DNA of 64,000 bases, from positions 2,852,001 through 2,916,000 of the forward strand of contig NZ_CP007174.1 of the NCBI RefSeq assembly GCF_000730285.1, in the 5' to 3' direction. This DNA comes from Candidatus Nitrososphaera evergladensis SR1 (GTDB lineage: Archaea; Thermoproteota; Nitrososphaeria; Nitrososphaerales; Nitrososphaeraceae). How positions within the stretch are numbered: the stretch's first letter is position 1; the number at the start of each line of letters is the position of its first letter. The notes under the pieces are model-generated. The model did no database searches. It was not told the DNA's origin and worked only from the letters and a program-made list of their open reading frames with translations. This document shows positions 43,835-52,974 of the stretch, piece by piece. The position numbers and the translations under genes were made by a program.

Positions 43835-44179
43835 ATGAAAAATAGAAGTAGGCTGGATATTGCAGCTGCAGTCCTAGACATCGCTGAAAGCGGAGCTAGG
43901 AAAACAGAAATAATGTATCAAGCGTTCCTTTCGTTTCCACAACTAGAGGAATACTTGGAAATTCTGCAAAGTAGAGGGATGCTAGAATATACCGCGGGCA
44001 AGAAAAGATACAATACCACAAAAGAGGGAAAGAAGTTCTTGCAGGGCTACAAAGAAGTAGGCAGGTTTCTTATGCCACAGTCCAACAAGCTAACAACGCC
44101 GGAAATCAATGAGCTTAGGCAAAGAAAGGATATGGTGGGGCAATGGAAAGCTGGGGAAGAAGTTACAATCACAAAATAG
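43835..44179 (+). CDS. Winged helix-turn-helix protein
   Basis: A 114-residue protein of the thaumarchaeal single-wHTH type (HTH_45-like). RSRLDIAAAVLDIAESGARK is helix 1; TEIMYQAFLSFPQLEEYLEIL the recognition region; LEYTAGKKRYNTTKEGKKFL the wing and last helix. It likely regulates transcription. It lies 65 bases after the terminase fragment on the same strand and might be viral in origin, but the type is also a normal chromosomal one. Confidence 0.85.
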   Translation: MKNRSRLDIAAAVLDIAESGARKTEIMYQAFLSFPQLEEYLEILQSRGMLEYTAGKKRYNTTKEGKKFLQGYKEVGRFLMPQSNKLTTPEINELRQRKDMVGQWKAGEEVTITK

Positions 44180-44254
44180 TTCAGGATTAATCCTGTTATT
44201 TTTCATCTTAAATTTCCTACTAATGCTATTCCTCATTACCTCATATCCGGGTTC

Positions 44255-44392
44255 ATGAGACGCTATGCCATCGAAAAACGGTTGATAAATAGTCAGAAGA
44301 TTCTAGTCATATCCGCGCTGTTAACGCTCGCTGGTAGCATTTTTGCGACGTACAAAATAAAGAACTTGGAAAAGAGACGCGGTATCAGTTAA
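44255..44392 (+). CDS. Small single-span membrane protein
   Basis: A 45-codon frame, MRRYAIEKRLINSQKILVIS, then ALLTLAGSIFATYKIKNLEK and RRGIS. Basic N-terminus, one hydrophobic helix and a basic C-terminus, as in small membrane peptides. The start is ATG 44255; no TATA box is obvious. It follows the winged-helix gene by 75 bases. Confidence 0.45.
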   Translation: MRRYAIEKRLINSQKILVISALLTLAGSIFATYKIKNLEKRRGIS

Positions 44393-44696
44393 CAAAAATA
44401 TCATTCTAAGCAGTATCTGATCCTGTCCTGTTATTATATGCCGACGATGAGGAGAGACGGGGACGGTTTGCAGGTGTTGGCCAGGTTGTTCTCTGTATTC
44501 ATGATATAAGACGTTCGATTAACATAGTTATCTTGCACAAAAGATGCACATAATTTGATATAATATGTCAAATAATGCAGAAACTGTCGCATTTACGAAT
44601 CATTAGGTAAGGAGCTAAGCATAAGCACTAAAACCTGACTATGTTAATTCCTCTTCGTGAGGTTTTGGATTGAATATCATACCATTGGTGGGCGGC
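44393..44696. other. Intergenic region
   Basis: About 300 bases with no recognisable feature. Confidence 0.5.
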
Positions 44697-44970
44697 ATGA
44701 CTTCTCACGAGTGACTTTCAGGAGTTCAAGAAAGCGCACGAGTTAACTGGACTGCCTCAGGCTCTGTTCATTCTAAGTTGTCTGCATCGAGGATTACCAG
44801 AAAGAGAAATTATCGAGAGGTTGGATAATGACTCGCAGCTCGTAGAAATTTGGATAAAGTTTCTTTCGGATATGGGCTGGCTAATCAAAGTTAGGTCAAA
44901 TAACAGATGGTTACTTACAGACATGGGAAAGATTGAGCTAGCCGAGGAATGGACTCTTGTGGTAGCATAG
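44697..44970 (+). pseudogene. Winged-helix gene with a frameshift after the start
   Basis: ATG 44697 gives MTSHE and a stop. One base out of frame, DFQEFKKAHELTGLPQALF, ILSCLHRGLPEREIIERLDN and WIKFLSDMGWLIKVRSNNRW, LLTDMGKIELAEEW follow to TAG 44970. This is a winged-helix fold of about 90 residues with recognition helix and wing. The long frame has no usable start of its own, so a one-base indel near 44710 seems to have separated start and body. Confidence 0.5.
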
Positions 44971-45404
44971 CTTCATTACGTTAGTAGAATGTCGCTAGAT
45001 TAACCTGGTTACGGCACTACTCTTTTAGTTTCTGCAGTTCACTTACCAATGACTAATTCACTAGATTCGCCTCTAAAGGATTAGTCATGCAACCTGTTCA
45101 CAGGGGCCTGAAAGCTTGGGGTTAGAAAGCAAGTGAGTAATGCCTTTCTTTTTCACAAACTGAATTAGGAAACTGCCTGCGCTCCTGCTTAACATCATCG
45201 GAAGTTAGCAGAATGGATACACAACAGGGGCGCAGTAGATGTCCGGTATCCCCCTTGCTCTACTCTACATTTATTACTAATAAGATTATTGTATCTTGAT
45301 CTTGTCGCTCTTTACTTAAAACATTACATATATGCTGCGCCGATCATGCAATTTCTGGCATCTTTTGATATAGAGTATGTTAGCGATCGAGTGGATGCGC
45401 AGTG
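44971..45404. other. Intergenic region
   Basis: About 430 bases, AT-rich, with no gene or repeat I can support. Confidence 0.5.
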
Positions 45405-45491
45405 ATGTATCAATTCGTGAGGTGCAGAAGATGTGGAAAGAAGGATCTCTTAGGCATTAAACCAGGACAAAGCCTCGAGTGGTGGCGGTAG
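45405..45491 (+). CDS. Very small C-x2-C protein
   Basis: A 28-codon frame, MYQFVRCRRCGKKDLLGIKP then GQSLEWWR. One C-x2-C knuckle and a Trp-rich end resemble half of a zinc ribbon. It ends 16 bases before the convergent UspA gene. It could be a real micro-protein or the start of a decayed gene. Confidence 0.35.
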   Translation: MYQFVRCRRCGKKDLLGIKPGQSLEWWR

Positions 45492-45507
45492 TGCAAGAGA
45501 TATACTC

Positions 45508-45972
45508 TCACTTTACAATCAAAACGGGGCAAGATGCATGATTTGAGACTGCATGGGATACGCTTCCAAGCAGCAATTCCTTGACACCGCTGGTTCCGCT
45601 GCTTCCTACTATTATTAGGTCAGCATCACTCTGCTTTGCAGAAGTAATAATTACTTTGGCAGGGCTTCCTTCCTTTATCAAGTAATCGATTGTAATTGTC
45701 GTTGTCTCTCCAGCTCTGATTCCAAATTGCATTTCCACGCGAGATTTGAGCTGTGCAATCAAATGGTCCCCTTCCTTTCGCAAAGAGTCGGCCAACTGTG
45801 CGGCTGATACACCCTCTTCGCCTGCCACAGGAGGCGTAACCACGTGCAAGACCGAGATGTTTGCTCCTGTCACCATTGATAACCGCACTGCATAATCAAA
45901 GGCCCTAACAGCGTGCTCGGACTTGTCTACTGCGACTAGGATTTTTGTGAACGGTGCGACATTTCCTTCCAA
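45508..45972 (-). CDS. Universal stress protein (UspA family), canonical
   Basis: A 154-residue Usp domain: FTKILVAVDKSEHAVRAFDY at the N-terminus and GSSGTSGVKELLLGSVSHAV (full G-x2-G-x9-G-S loop), ending CPVLIVK. It should bind ATP. It is divergent from the two-span membrane protein at 46198. Confidence 0.92.
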   Translation of the reverse strand: MEGNVAPFTKILVAVDKSEHAVRAFDYAVRLSMVTGANISVLHVVTPPVAGEEGVSAAQLADSLRKEGDHLIAQLKSRVEMQFGIRAGETTTITIDYLIKEGSPAKVIITSAKQSDADLIIVGSSGTSGVKELLLGSVSHAVSNHASCPVLIVK

Positions 45973-46197
45973 GCCTCATCCTCATCCCATTGATTGTTCT
46001 TATATTCTGCATATGATGCACACCATATTAATTGCCTCTGCTGTCGCATCTTGCTTCCAAGGACCGGAGAAGCGCCTTACAGGCCAATGGGATGGCAGAG
46101 CAGTTGTCGGATGGTTTCTGCCAATTCCTTCACTTAAGTGGTCAGATTCATGAAAAAAGAGAAAAGGATCAAGCGTGCTAATTCCAGTGTATACAAA

Positions 46198-46395
46198 ATG
46201 GATCGTGACTTTATCATACTTGCTGCCATCCTTGTAGCCATTGGCCTTGCGGGCATCTATGCGGGATTGATTAGTCATCCAATAATGTACATAAACTCGG
46301 CAGTTCTCTTTGGATATGCAGGCTATGTGACTTGGCAAAGCTTTAGAGTTCGGAAAGCTGCAACAACAAGGAGAAGAAAAAAGGAAGTGATCTAG
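46198..46395 (+). CDS. Small two-span membrane protein, second copy
   Basis: A 65-residue protein, MDRDFIILAAILVAIGLAGI, then ISHPIMYINSAVLFGYAGYV, then a Lys/Arg-rich tail. It is a clear paralog of 35715, sharing the start, the SHPIMYINS loop and the span order. The frame is open upstream to 46138, but conservation begins at ATG 46198. It is convergent with the DUF202 gene. Confidence 0.7.
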   Translation: MDRDFIILAAILVAIGLAGIYAGLISHPIMYINSAVLFGYAGYVTWQSFRVRKAATTRRRKKEVI

Positions 46396-46413
46396 AACCT
46401 TATGAAGAAGACT

Positions 46414-46839
46414 TCAAGGCAAGGATACAATCAAGAGATAAACTATGGTAACGCCGCCAAAGATGGCTAGCAATACTGCGCCAGTATATACGACGCTCTT
46501 CTTTGGAACATACACACCGCTTTCAATCTGTCTATTGCCATCTCTGTAGCTTTTGAGCGCGTAAAATATCAATCCCACTCCAAGGGCAATCATCATGACT
46601 CCAAGAATGGAAGAAAAGGAGTGTTCTGGGAGTACAATGTTTGTAGTAGTAGTAGAAGCCGTTGCCGCAGCCTCTCGCTGAATAACTAACTGAAACTCAC
46701 GTAGGAAAAGGCCAAACCTTGCTACTACAAAACCGAGACCAATAAGAGCAATGGATGTCCTCAACCACGATAGAAAGGTTCTCTCATTTGCCAGGTATTG
46801 CTGTGTTAGGTCAATGGGTCTTCTTCCATCTTCCGGCAT
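46414..46839 (-). CDS. DUF202 (YidH-like) membrane protein
   Basis: A 141-residue protein of the DUF202 family. LANERTFLSWLRTSIALIGLG is the family signature at residues 16-36; two further spans follow (ILGVMMIALGVGLIFYAL and TGAVLLAIFGGVTIVYLLIV). The function is unknown. An Ala/Thr-rich extracellular loop (residues 57-72) is specific to this protein. It is transcribed away from UspA and the PepSY gene. Confidence 0.88.
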   Translation of the reverse strand: MPEDGRRPIDLTQQYLANERTFLSWLRTSIALIGLGFVVARFGLFLREFQLVIQREAAATASTTTTNIVLPEHSFSSILGVMMIALGVGLIFYALKSYRDGNRQIESGVYVPKKSVVYTGAVLLAIFGGVTIVYLLIVSLP

Positions 46840-47203
46840 ATCCTTAACTGTCCAATCTTCGTCTGCATTCCTTTAAAAACACGCCTTCCTTTCTCCTTCT
46901 CTTGTGCTTGAATGTTTTAAACAAAACTTCAAGCAGTAAAAGAGATAAAACTCCAATCATACGGGAATATCTTTGGAGGATTTTTACCGCCGTGTGCTCG
47001 ATTCTGCTGAATCCACGCCGTAATCGCCCGTATTGCCAGACACAAGCTGTGACCCACATATGTACGCTTATTCATTTTGGTATAGAACATACAGAACGGC
47101 TGAGGGCCTATGAATTATACCAAGTGAAGAGAAGAGGGAAGAGCAGATTAGAGCCTAGTCCCTCATGTCACACGTCAAGCTCTTCTCGCTCCCACCTTTG
47201 CTC
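46840..47203. other. Intergenic region
   Basis: About 360 bases between two minus-strand genes. No motif, repeat or RNA structure was recognised. Confidence 0.5.
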
Positions 47204-47992
47204 TCAGAAAACACCTCCGATTGCCAGGTTGCCCATGGGCATCATCTGAGGGGTAGAAACCGCGCTGGTGTTCGGGTCGACAGTCATCTTGTAGAGCGTC
47301 CCGCCGTTAACATCGGCGACTGTGATACTATAGACTACTCCTACATTTCCTCCCTCCGAGCCTTCAATTTCGCCTGCAATTGCTATGCCATTTGGAATCT
47401 GGTTTTCTGCTAGATTGGCAGCGTCAACCAAAGTTATAGTGAGGTTTCCAAAGGTCGTTACATTGCCCGCAGCAGCACCAAGCTCCACCAGGGGTCTACC
47501 TTCCGTAGACCTGGCAAGAACTCTTCCAGTACTAGGATCGACGTATACTTTGTAGGCTAGCTCGCTGTTCAGGTCGGCCACCGTTATGTTGTATACGAGC
47601 GAGTCCTGTACTGCATCCAAGCTGCCTGCAACCACCGTGCCATTAGTGACTTGTTCTTCTGCCAGGTCGGTCGCATCTACCAGCGTTGCATTGATGTGCT
47701 GATTCAAAAAGTCCTTCGCTGCTTGCTTGACGTTTATGGATCCATTCAGCTGCGGCATTGCAGTCGTCACATTGGAAGTATTAGAGTTAGTAGTATTATT
47801 ATTGTCACTTGTGATAGGACCAGCCTGTGCAAAAGCGCTCAAGGGAGTGACCGTCGTTGCAGTCGATGTTGTCATCCCCATCCCTACAGACGGGAGAGCA
47901 GCAATCACCAAACCAATAATGATGGCGACAGCTGCCCGGGACCGCATTGCGAAATGCAAGAATGTTTTACTTCTGTCTGGACTTGACATCAC
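47204..47992 (-). CDS. Secreted PepSY-domain protein
   Basis: A 262-residue exported protein with a signal peptide ending LSAFAQA, an Asn/Thr-rich linker, and two PepSY-like units. Each has A-x-D/N-L-A-E-x-Q-x-x-N-G, then V-Y-N/S-I-T-V-A-D and Y-K-V/M-x-V-D-P. The repeats begin about residues 90 and 185. PepSY domains are thought to inhibit proteases or sense ligands in the envelope. A second, broken gene with the same layout is at 60241. No further function can be stated. Confidence 0.82.
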   Translation of the reverse strand: MMSSPDRSKTFLHFAMRSRAAVAIIIGLVIAALPSVGMGMTTSTATTVTPLSAFAQAGPITSDNNNTTNSNTSNVTTAMPQLNGSINVKQAAKDFLNQHINATLVDATDLAEEQVTNGTVVAGSLDAVQDSLVYNITVADLNSELAYKVYVDPSTGRVLARSTEGRPLVELGAAAGNVTTFGNLTITLVDAANLAENQIPNGIAIAGEIEGSEGGNVGVVYSITVADVNGGTLYKMTVDPNTSAVSTPQMMPMGNLAIGGVF

Positions 47993-48287
47993 TTCATATT
48001 CTTACAGTTTGCCATCTTAAAACTTGGGTAACATATTTGAGTATCAAATCTATATGAAACGTTCATAGCATAATTTTCTTATGCTGTGGCTAGGATGTCT
48101 TCGCCACTGTAACACAATATATGCATCCTAACTTTTTAAAGTTTGACATTCACACCATATAGATGATGTGACTCCTCGTAATTTTGCAAAAACCAATTGT
48201 TCTTTGTCAGTAGTGGCCATATCTGCTCTACTATGTGATGCATTTCTTTCGCATAAAGACGTTTTCCAAAATACGACTACTACTGCT

Positions 48288-48629
48288 ATGGCAGTCGTCT
48301 ATCATAAGGCAGATGAAACAGCTGCTATGCCTACTAATGATAATGTTATTGTTCTCAATCCAAAGGACAGCGATGTCAGGTCACGCCTTTTCCGATCTAG
48401 AGAAAGGACGTCTGACGGTAAAAAGAAGAAGCGGCAGGTCAAATTTCTGATTTGCGACTCTTGTTTCTGGTGCGCGTCGGTGATCTCAATGGAATCTTCA
48501 CCCACGGCAGGAGAATCTCGGATCGTAAGCTGCCCTGTGTGCGATAGCAAACAAGTAGAATGGCTTCCCGTATCAACGGACAACTATCTTGATGATAACG
48601 ACGAACCTTGTGAATGGCGACATTTTTGA
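48288..48629 (+). CDS. C-x2-C-F-W-C protein, long form
   Basis: A 113-residue protein. The N-terminal 55 residues are hydrophilic and end with a basic DGKKKKRQ; then KFLICDSCFWCASVISMESS and SRIVSCPVCDSKQVEWL carry the C-x2-C-F-W-C and C-P-x-C knuckles. The last 20 residues are acidic. A frame from GTG 48168 is open too, but ATG 48288 lies about 32 nt after the TATA-like GCATAAAG and is preferred. It belongs with 429, 7781 and 56364. The cluster is likely a zinc site; its function is unknown. Confidence 0.65.
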   Translation: MAVVYHKADETAAMPTNDNVIVLNPKDSDVRSRLFRSRERTSDGKKKKRQVKFLICDSCFWCASVISMESSPTAGESRIVSCPVCDSKQVEWLPVSTDNYLDDNDEPCEWRHF

Positions 48630-48782
48630 AGCAGAGATAAAAGACCTCTAGACAAGATAAGGAACAAGGTACCTTTTGCGGACTAGGCAGAGGAGATTCA
48701 TATCATATATGCATGTACACGCACTGGTATCAGAATACAAAGAAAGAGAGCTATAAAGGACGCTTGATGGAATGAGTAATTG

Positions 48783-49331
48783 ATGGTTGAAAATGACAAG
48801 GCTGATGATTGTAATAATACTAATGATGATGCAATTGCAGCTGAATTAGATTCGATCTTGGACTCATATGCTGACGATGAAACAAGACCGCAGGACAATG
48901 TGCTTAATGAAGAGCAAGAACAAGAATTCTTGGCAAGATTCGAGCGGATAAAAGTCGAGGTAATCAAACCGACGATGGAGGAAATCGGAAAGTATCTTGA
49001 GAGAAAGGGACACTCTTATCAAATCAAGGACAATGCCAGCCCATACCATGACGAAAATCCAATAATAAAGATGGAGATCTATCCAAAAATCTCTGCTGCT
49101 GACGACGGCCGGCTACAGGAGCACGAGTTTCCCACCATCGCCTTCATAGCCGAGCCTGACATTGCAACAGTCGGAATAGAAGTCAGAGATGGCATGCCAA
49201 GACGGCCTGGGCTCACCAGAGGTCACACAACCAACCTTGAGTCCCTTACAAAGGAATACGTCCGAAACCAGATTATTACCGTGATAAAGATGAATTTTGT
49301 AAAGAGGCCTGCTCGCAAAAATAGTGACTAG
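48783..49331 (+). CDS. Hypothetical acidic protein
   Basis: A 182-residue soluble protein. Residues 1-40 are Asp/Asn-rich; then EEQEQEFLARFERIKVEVIK is a long helix, followed by a mixed alpha/beta part (MEIYPKISAADDG, FPTIAFIAEPDIATVGIEVR). ATG 48783 is about 30 nt after the TATA box GCTATAAAGG; TTG 48780 is also in frame. No family is recognised; the clean start and long frame make it a true gene. Confidence 0.7.
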   Translation: MVENDKADDCNNTNDDAIAAELDSILDSYADDETRPQDNVLNEEQEQEFLARFERIKVEVIKPTMEEIGKYLERKGHSYQIKDNASPYHDENPIIKMEIYPKISAADDGRLQEHEFPTIAFIAEPDIATVGIEVRDGMPRRPGLTRGHTTNLESLTKEYVRNQIITVIKMNFVKRPARKNSD

Positions 49332-49516
49332 GCCGACGAGACAGAATGCTGTTGTTGGAGAAACAGTTGACTATATCATCTATAAATTGTTTATCCGAAC
49401 AGTAGGGTTTTTTGTCATTTGATGTTGCTTGGGGTGGGGAACAAGTATTCTTGTCGATGCCAATGCGCTCATTCATGATTCTTCCTTCAATTAGGGGCCA
49501 AGCTCCCATTCACACT

Positions 49517-50602
49517 CTATTTTGATGCGGATGAGGGCATTTTCATTTCAGACATTGCATCAGAATTTACAGGTGAACTTACTACTGCCTCTGAATTATT
49601 TCCCATGTTATTAACTGGGTTTTGCATTTGCATAGAACCTTCCGAACTATTGTCGTTTGTCATTGATGATGTGCCTTCAACACCGCTCATCGCACCAATA
49701 CCACCATTGTCCATGACCATGCCATCACTACTCCCTCCACTGCCGCTCTCCCCACTCATCAAAGATGCCGCTGATGACAATACCAGTGATGGAAGCATCC
49801 CTGAAATGACTAGTATTCCAGTTATAACCAGGCCAATTCCAGCAGTTCTTGCAACCCATATTCCCCTTGACCACATCTTTTCTGCAAAAATAATCCCTGC
49901 AAACAGGCCCATCCAGAGCAGGTTCATCCAGCCAAGCGCCACCATAAGCAAAAAATACGGCCAGCAGCATCCAAGGCAGTACAGGCCATGCCAAAGTCCC
50001 ATTCTGACTGCGCCAGAGGTTCCGTCTTTCCACCTGCGCATGAAAAAGCTCAGCGGGGACTCACAATACCCTATGCACACTCGCTTTAATGGAGTGAATT
50101 GGTAGGCACCTGCTATTATCAAAAGGACTCCGTAGATGCTTGCAATAAGTTGAGAGTTATTACCTGCAGAAGCAGTGGTCGTCATCATTATGGTGTTGTT
50201 CATCACAAGCGACCATCCAAGAAGCAGAGCAATCCCAGTAAGAGCCCAGACTAAAAGATAGCAGCCGATAAAGAGTATGACCCTTAGTGAGTGAATAGAG
50301 GAAGAAGATCTTGGCTTCTCTCCTTCTTCCTCCTGAACAATGAGGGCGCTTTGATTCACCTCTTTGCCTTCTTTATTGCTATTGGCGACAAATCTGTTAT
50401 ACAAAAGAACCATTGGGGCAATAGCCGGAAACATCATTGCCGCCATTCCTGCTGTCCAGCTTGCTGTAAAAAGTGAGATAGCCAAAGGGTTGTATGTAGT
50501 CATGGCAACCATCATGTCAGGTTGCTCTATGGACGCGATCCAAGCAATAGCAGACGTGCCAATCAAAGAGGCAATTACTGCTTTTTGACTCTTGTTCACC
50601 AA
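49517..50602 (-). CDS. DUF2182 (PpoB2-like) membrane protein
   Basis: A 361-residue integral membrane protein. Six spans occupy residues 8-270; WTAGMAAMMFPAIAPMVLLY (with Met-rich face) and GYCESPLSFF, WHGLYCLGCCWPYFLLMVAL carry the Cys/Met residues typical of the family, described as metal-binding. The C-terminal 90 residues are a hydrophilic Met/Ser/Gly/Asn tail (SMQMQNPVNNMG, MSEMKMP), a putative copper-binding extension. It is divergent from the DUF1326 gene at 50846, with 243 bases between; the two families are repeatedly adjacent in genomes. A role in metal delivery is inference. Confidence 0.85.
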   Translation of the reverse strand: MVNKSQKAVIASLIGTSAIAWIASIEQPDMMVAMTTYNPLAISLFTASWTAGMAAMMFPAIAPMVLLYNRFVANSNKEGKEVNQSALIVQEEEGEKPRSSSSIHSLRVILFIGCYLLVWALTGIALLLGWSLVMNNTIMMTTTASAGNNSQLIASIYGVLLIIAGAYQFTPLKRVCIGYCESPLSFFMRRWKDGTSGAVRMGLWHGLYCLGCCWPYFLLMVALGWMNLLWMGLFAGIIFAEKMWSRGIWVARTAGIGLVITGILVISGMLPSLVLSSAASLMSGESGSGGSSDGMVMDNGGIGAMSGVEGTSSMTNDNSSEGSMQMQNPVNNMGNNSEAVVSSPVNSDAMSEMKMPSSASK

Positions 50603-50845
50603 AAGAGAAGAATGTGTTGTTTGCTTTAAAGTATTGCTTGGTCGGCAAAATATGATTTATTGATATAAGTTATAGAAGAAGCTGCTCTTGGCATTCTCAA
50701 AACTCTTTGAGCGGTGGTAGTAGCAGCAATAGCACTAACATCGTTTAAGCATGAGGGGTCCCTATGTGCTTCACTTATATCCGTAAATAATTCATCTCAC
50801 TCTCCAATAATCTTAAAAGGATCACAGTGATTGCATTCTGCATAT

Positions 50846-51508
50846 ATGTCGACAACAACATCACAGGCCGCCTCGCAATCCTCTGTCTCTGAAATTCCAA
50901 AATGGCAAATGAAAGCGAACTATGTTGAAGCATGCAACTGTGATCACGGCTGTCCGTGCAACTTCAACGGCTTTCCAACGTATGGATTTTGCAGGGCGCT
51001 TGTACTTTATGCAATCAAATCTGGAAGCTACTATGGAAACGTAAAGCTAGACGGAATAGACGTAGTTATGGCGGCATCTTGGCCAAAAGCCATCCATGAA
51101 GGCAATGGTACTGCACAGCTGTACATATCAAAAGACACAACGCAAGAACAAAGAGATGCCATCCTGAAGATATTCTCTGGCCAAGCAAAGGGCGAGGGTC
51201 CATTTACAATATTCGCCTCAACGTTCAAGTACCTTCTTGAGCCCCAGTTCGTAGATATCAAGAAGAACATCGATGGAAAAAAGAGTACTTTCTCTGTTCC
51301 TAGCGTATTGGATGTTCAAGTTGAAACGTTCAAAAATCCGGTAACTGGAGAGGAGCAAGATACGCAAATACACCTTCCAAAGGGGTTCATATGGAAGCTT
51401 GGGCACGCTGCCAAGTCAAAGCTGATGAAGATCTCTACTCCAAGCCTCAACTTTGACGATTCTGGACAGAATGTGATTGTTTCGGAAGTAGAATACAAGG
51501 GTCCCTGA
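50846..51508 (+). CDS. DUF1326 family protein, second copy
   Basis: A 220-residue protein with the N-terminal Cys cluster EACNCDHGCPCNFNGFPTYG (C-x-C-x3-C-x-C) and PTYGFCRAL, the DUF1326 hallmark. The body is a soluble alpha/beta domain. A TATA-like ATCTTAAAAGG lies about 30 nt before ATG 50846; an in-frame TTG at 50831 is less likely. The neighbour on the other strand is its typical partner, DUF2182. Against the copy at 34973 it is only distantly similar outside the Cys cluster. Confidence 0.85.
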   Translation: MSTTTSQAASQSSVSEIPKWQMKANYVEACNCDHGCPCNFNGFPTYGFCRALVLYAIKSGSYYGNVKLDGIDVVMAASWPKAIHEGNGTAQLYISKDTTQEQRDAILKIFSGQAKGEGPFTIFASTFKYLLEPQFVDIKKNIDGKKSTFSVPSVLDVQVETFKNPVTGEEQDTQIHLPKGFIWKLGHAAKSKLMKISTPSLNFDDSGQNVIVSEVEYKGP

Positions 51509-51734
51509 GTCCCTCCCTCTCTTCTTTCTCTTTTTCCTGTTTGCGAGCATAATAAGAGGACGTATATGCGCTAGCATCCCCACTTGGGTGTGCGAAGCCC
51601 ACAAGAGAGTTTATTGTAGTACTGTTTAGGGCATCTAGTTTCCGTCATTACTGCCGTTCTGCGTACTAACGTCTTTTTCAAACGGCCAAAAAGCGCCACA
51701 AAGTTGAGCCTGAAAAAGGAGAGAGCATCTCATG

Positions 51735-52540
51735 CTATCTTGATTCCGGGACGGAACCGCGTACAGCCCAGACCTGGCCGCGAAGGATAAACGGAGCTGT
51801 TTCATCTCGAAGTCTCAACTGCCTCTTTACTTCTTCACGGAGGATTGGTAGGTGGTCGTGGCCGATATGTTTCAGATACGCGCCGGCCGGGCCTTGACCC
51901 ATCAGGAAAGGCTCCCAATAGTCCGGAAAAGATTTGAAATTCATCTCGACTTCCAGTGACTGTTCTCGTGTATATTATCAAGTGCAGCAGACTTGCATAG
52001 CTCAGAGAGCTCACCGGCGCGGCACAGCGGCATGTGCCTTTCATCTAGCCTGCTAGCGGTCGAGTCCACAGCTACTGCGGCATCCCAAAACACTCGCAGC
52101 ATCTCCATGACGCCACCATAATCCCATACCGCCGCGACAACCTGCCCTCCGGGTTTTGTTACCCTCTTCATTTCAGAGAGCGCCCGGGGTGCATTTGGGA
52201 TGAAGTTGAGCACGAGCATGGAAAGGCTATTGTCAAATGCCGCATCCGGAAAGGCAAGGTTCTGTACGTCACCGATTTCAAAGTGAACCCTGTCAGAGTA
52301 ATTGTTGCGAGATTCGGCGTAGCTGACGTATTCCTTTGAAGTGTCTATGCCCACTACATGGCAGAGGGGCCTGAATTCGGCGATGGCGAAAGCCAGAGCA
52401 CCTACGCCACAACCAGCATCAAGGATCTTGCCGCCACTATTGGGAATCTCTGCAAATTGTGCCAAGCATGGCGCAAGCAGGCGGCTCCACCTACCCATGA
52501 ATTGATCATAGGCATAGGCGTTGGTAAACATGTGCGCCAC
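51735..52540 (-). pseudogene. Frameshifted class I SAM methyltransferase
   Basis: The first 195 residues (ILDAGCGVGALAFAIAEFRP, motif I; GIDTSKEYV; VLNFIPNAPRALSEMKRVTK, motif post-I; PGGQVVAAVWD) form a type-11 methyltransferase. At about 51948 the frame changes, and LEVEMNFKSFPDYWEPFLMG, QGPAGAYLKHIGHDHLPILR and RQLRLRDETAPFILRGQVWA continue to the stop at 51735. Joined, they give about 265 residues, normal for the family. A single shift could also be a sequencing error. Confidence 0.75.
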
Positions 52541-52974
52541 TTCTGTTCACGGAGTAAAGCGCAAGGTAGATAGAAATAGCTATCATTGATCTTCAGGCAG
52601 CGTTTCCGGACTAGAGCTATCCTTCTGTTATGCGTACATCCTATCTCTCTTGCTAAATGAATGGCGGTTAACCGTAACATTTCGTGCGTATCAATACGTA
52701 TTACTTCGCGCGATTCCTTAAGTTCTGTAACATTAGCATTTGATCTATTGTAAGATTGAAGGTGAATCTGTTTCAACAATCTGAGCTTGCTGTAACTAGC
52801 ACATAAAACGATAACACTTCAGTGCTTTTTTTGTTATCTCAGATTAAGAGAGAAACAAATCGTGTTAAGTGCTAAAGATAAATCCTTGGTATGCATGATA
52901 AATGTCTAGCATTAAAACATGCGTCTGCTTATTTGAGCGCATCAAAAAAAAGAAGGGAAGGCTACAATAAATCA
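52541..52974. other. Intergenic region
   Basis: About 430 bases, AT-rich. No gene, repeat or structure recognised. Confidence 0.5.
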
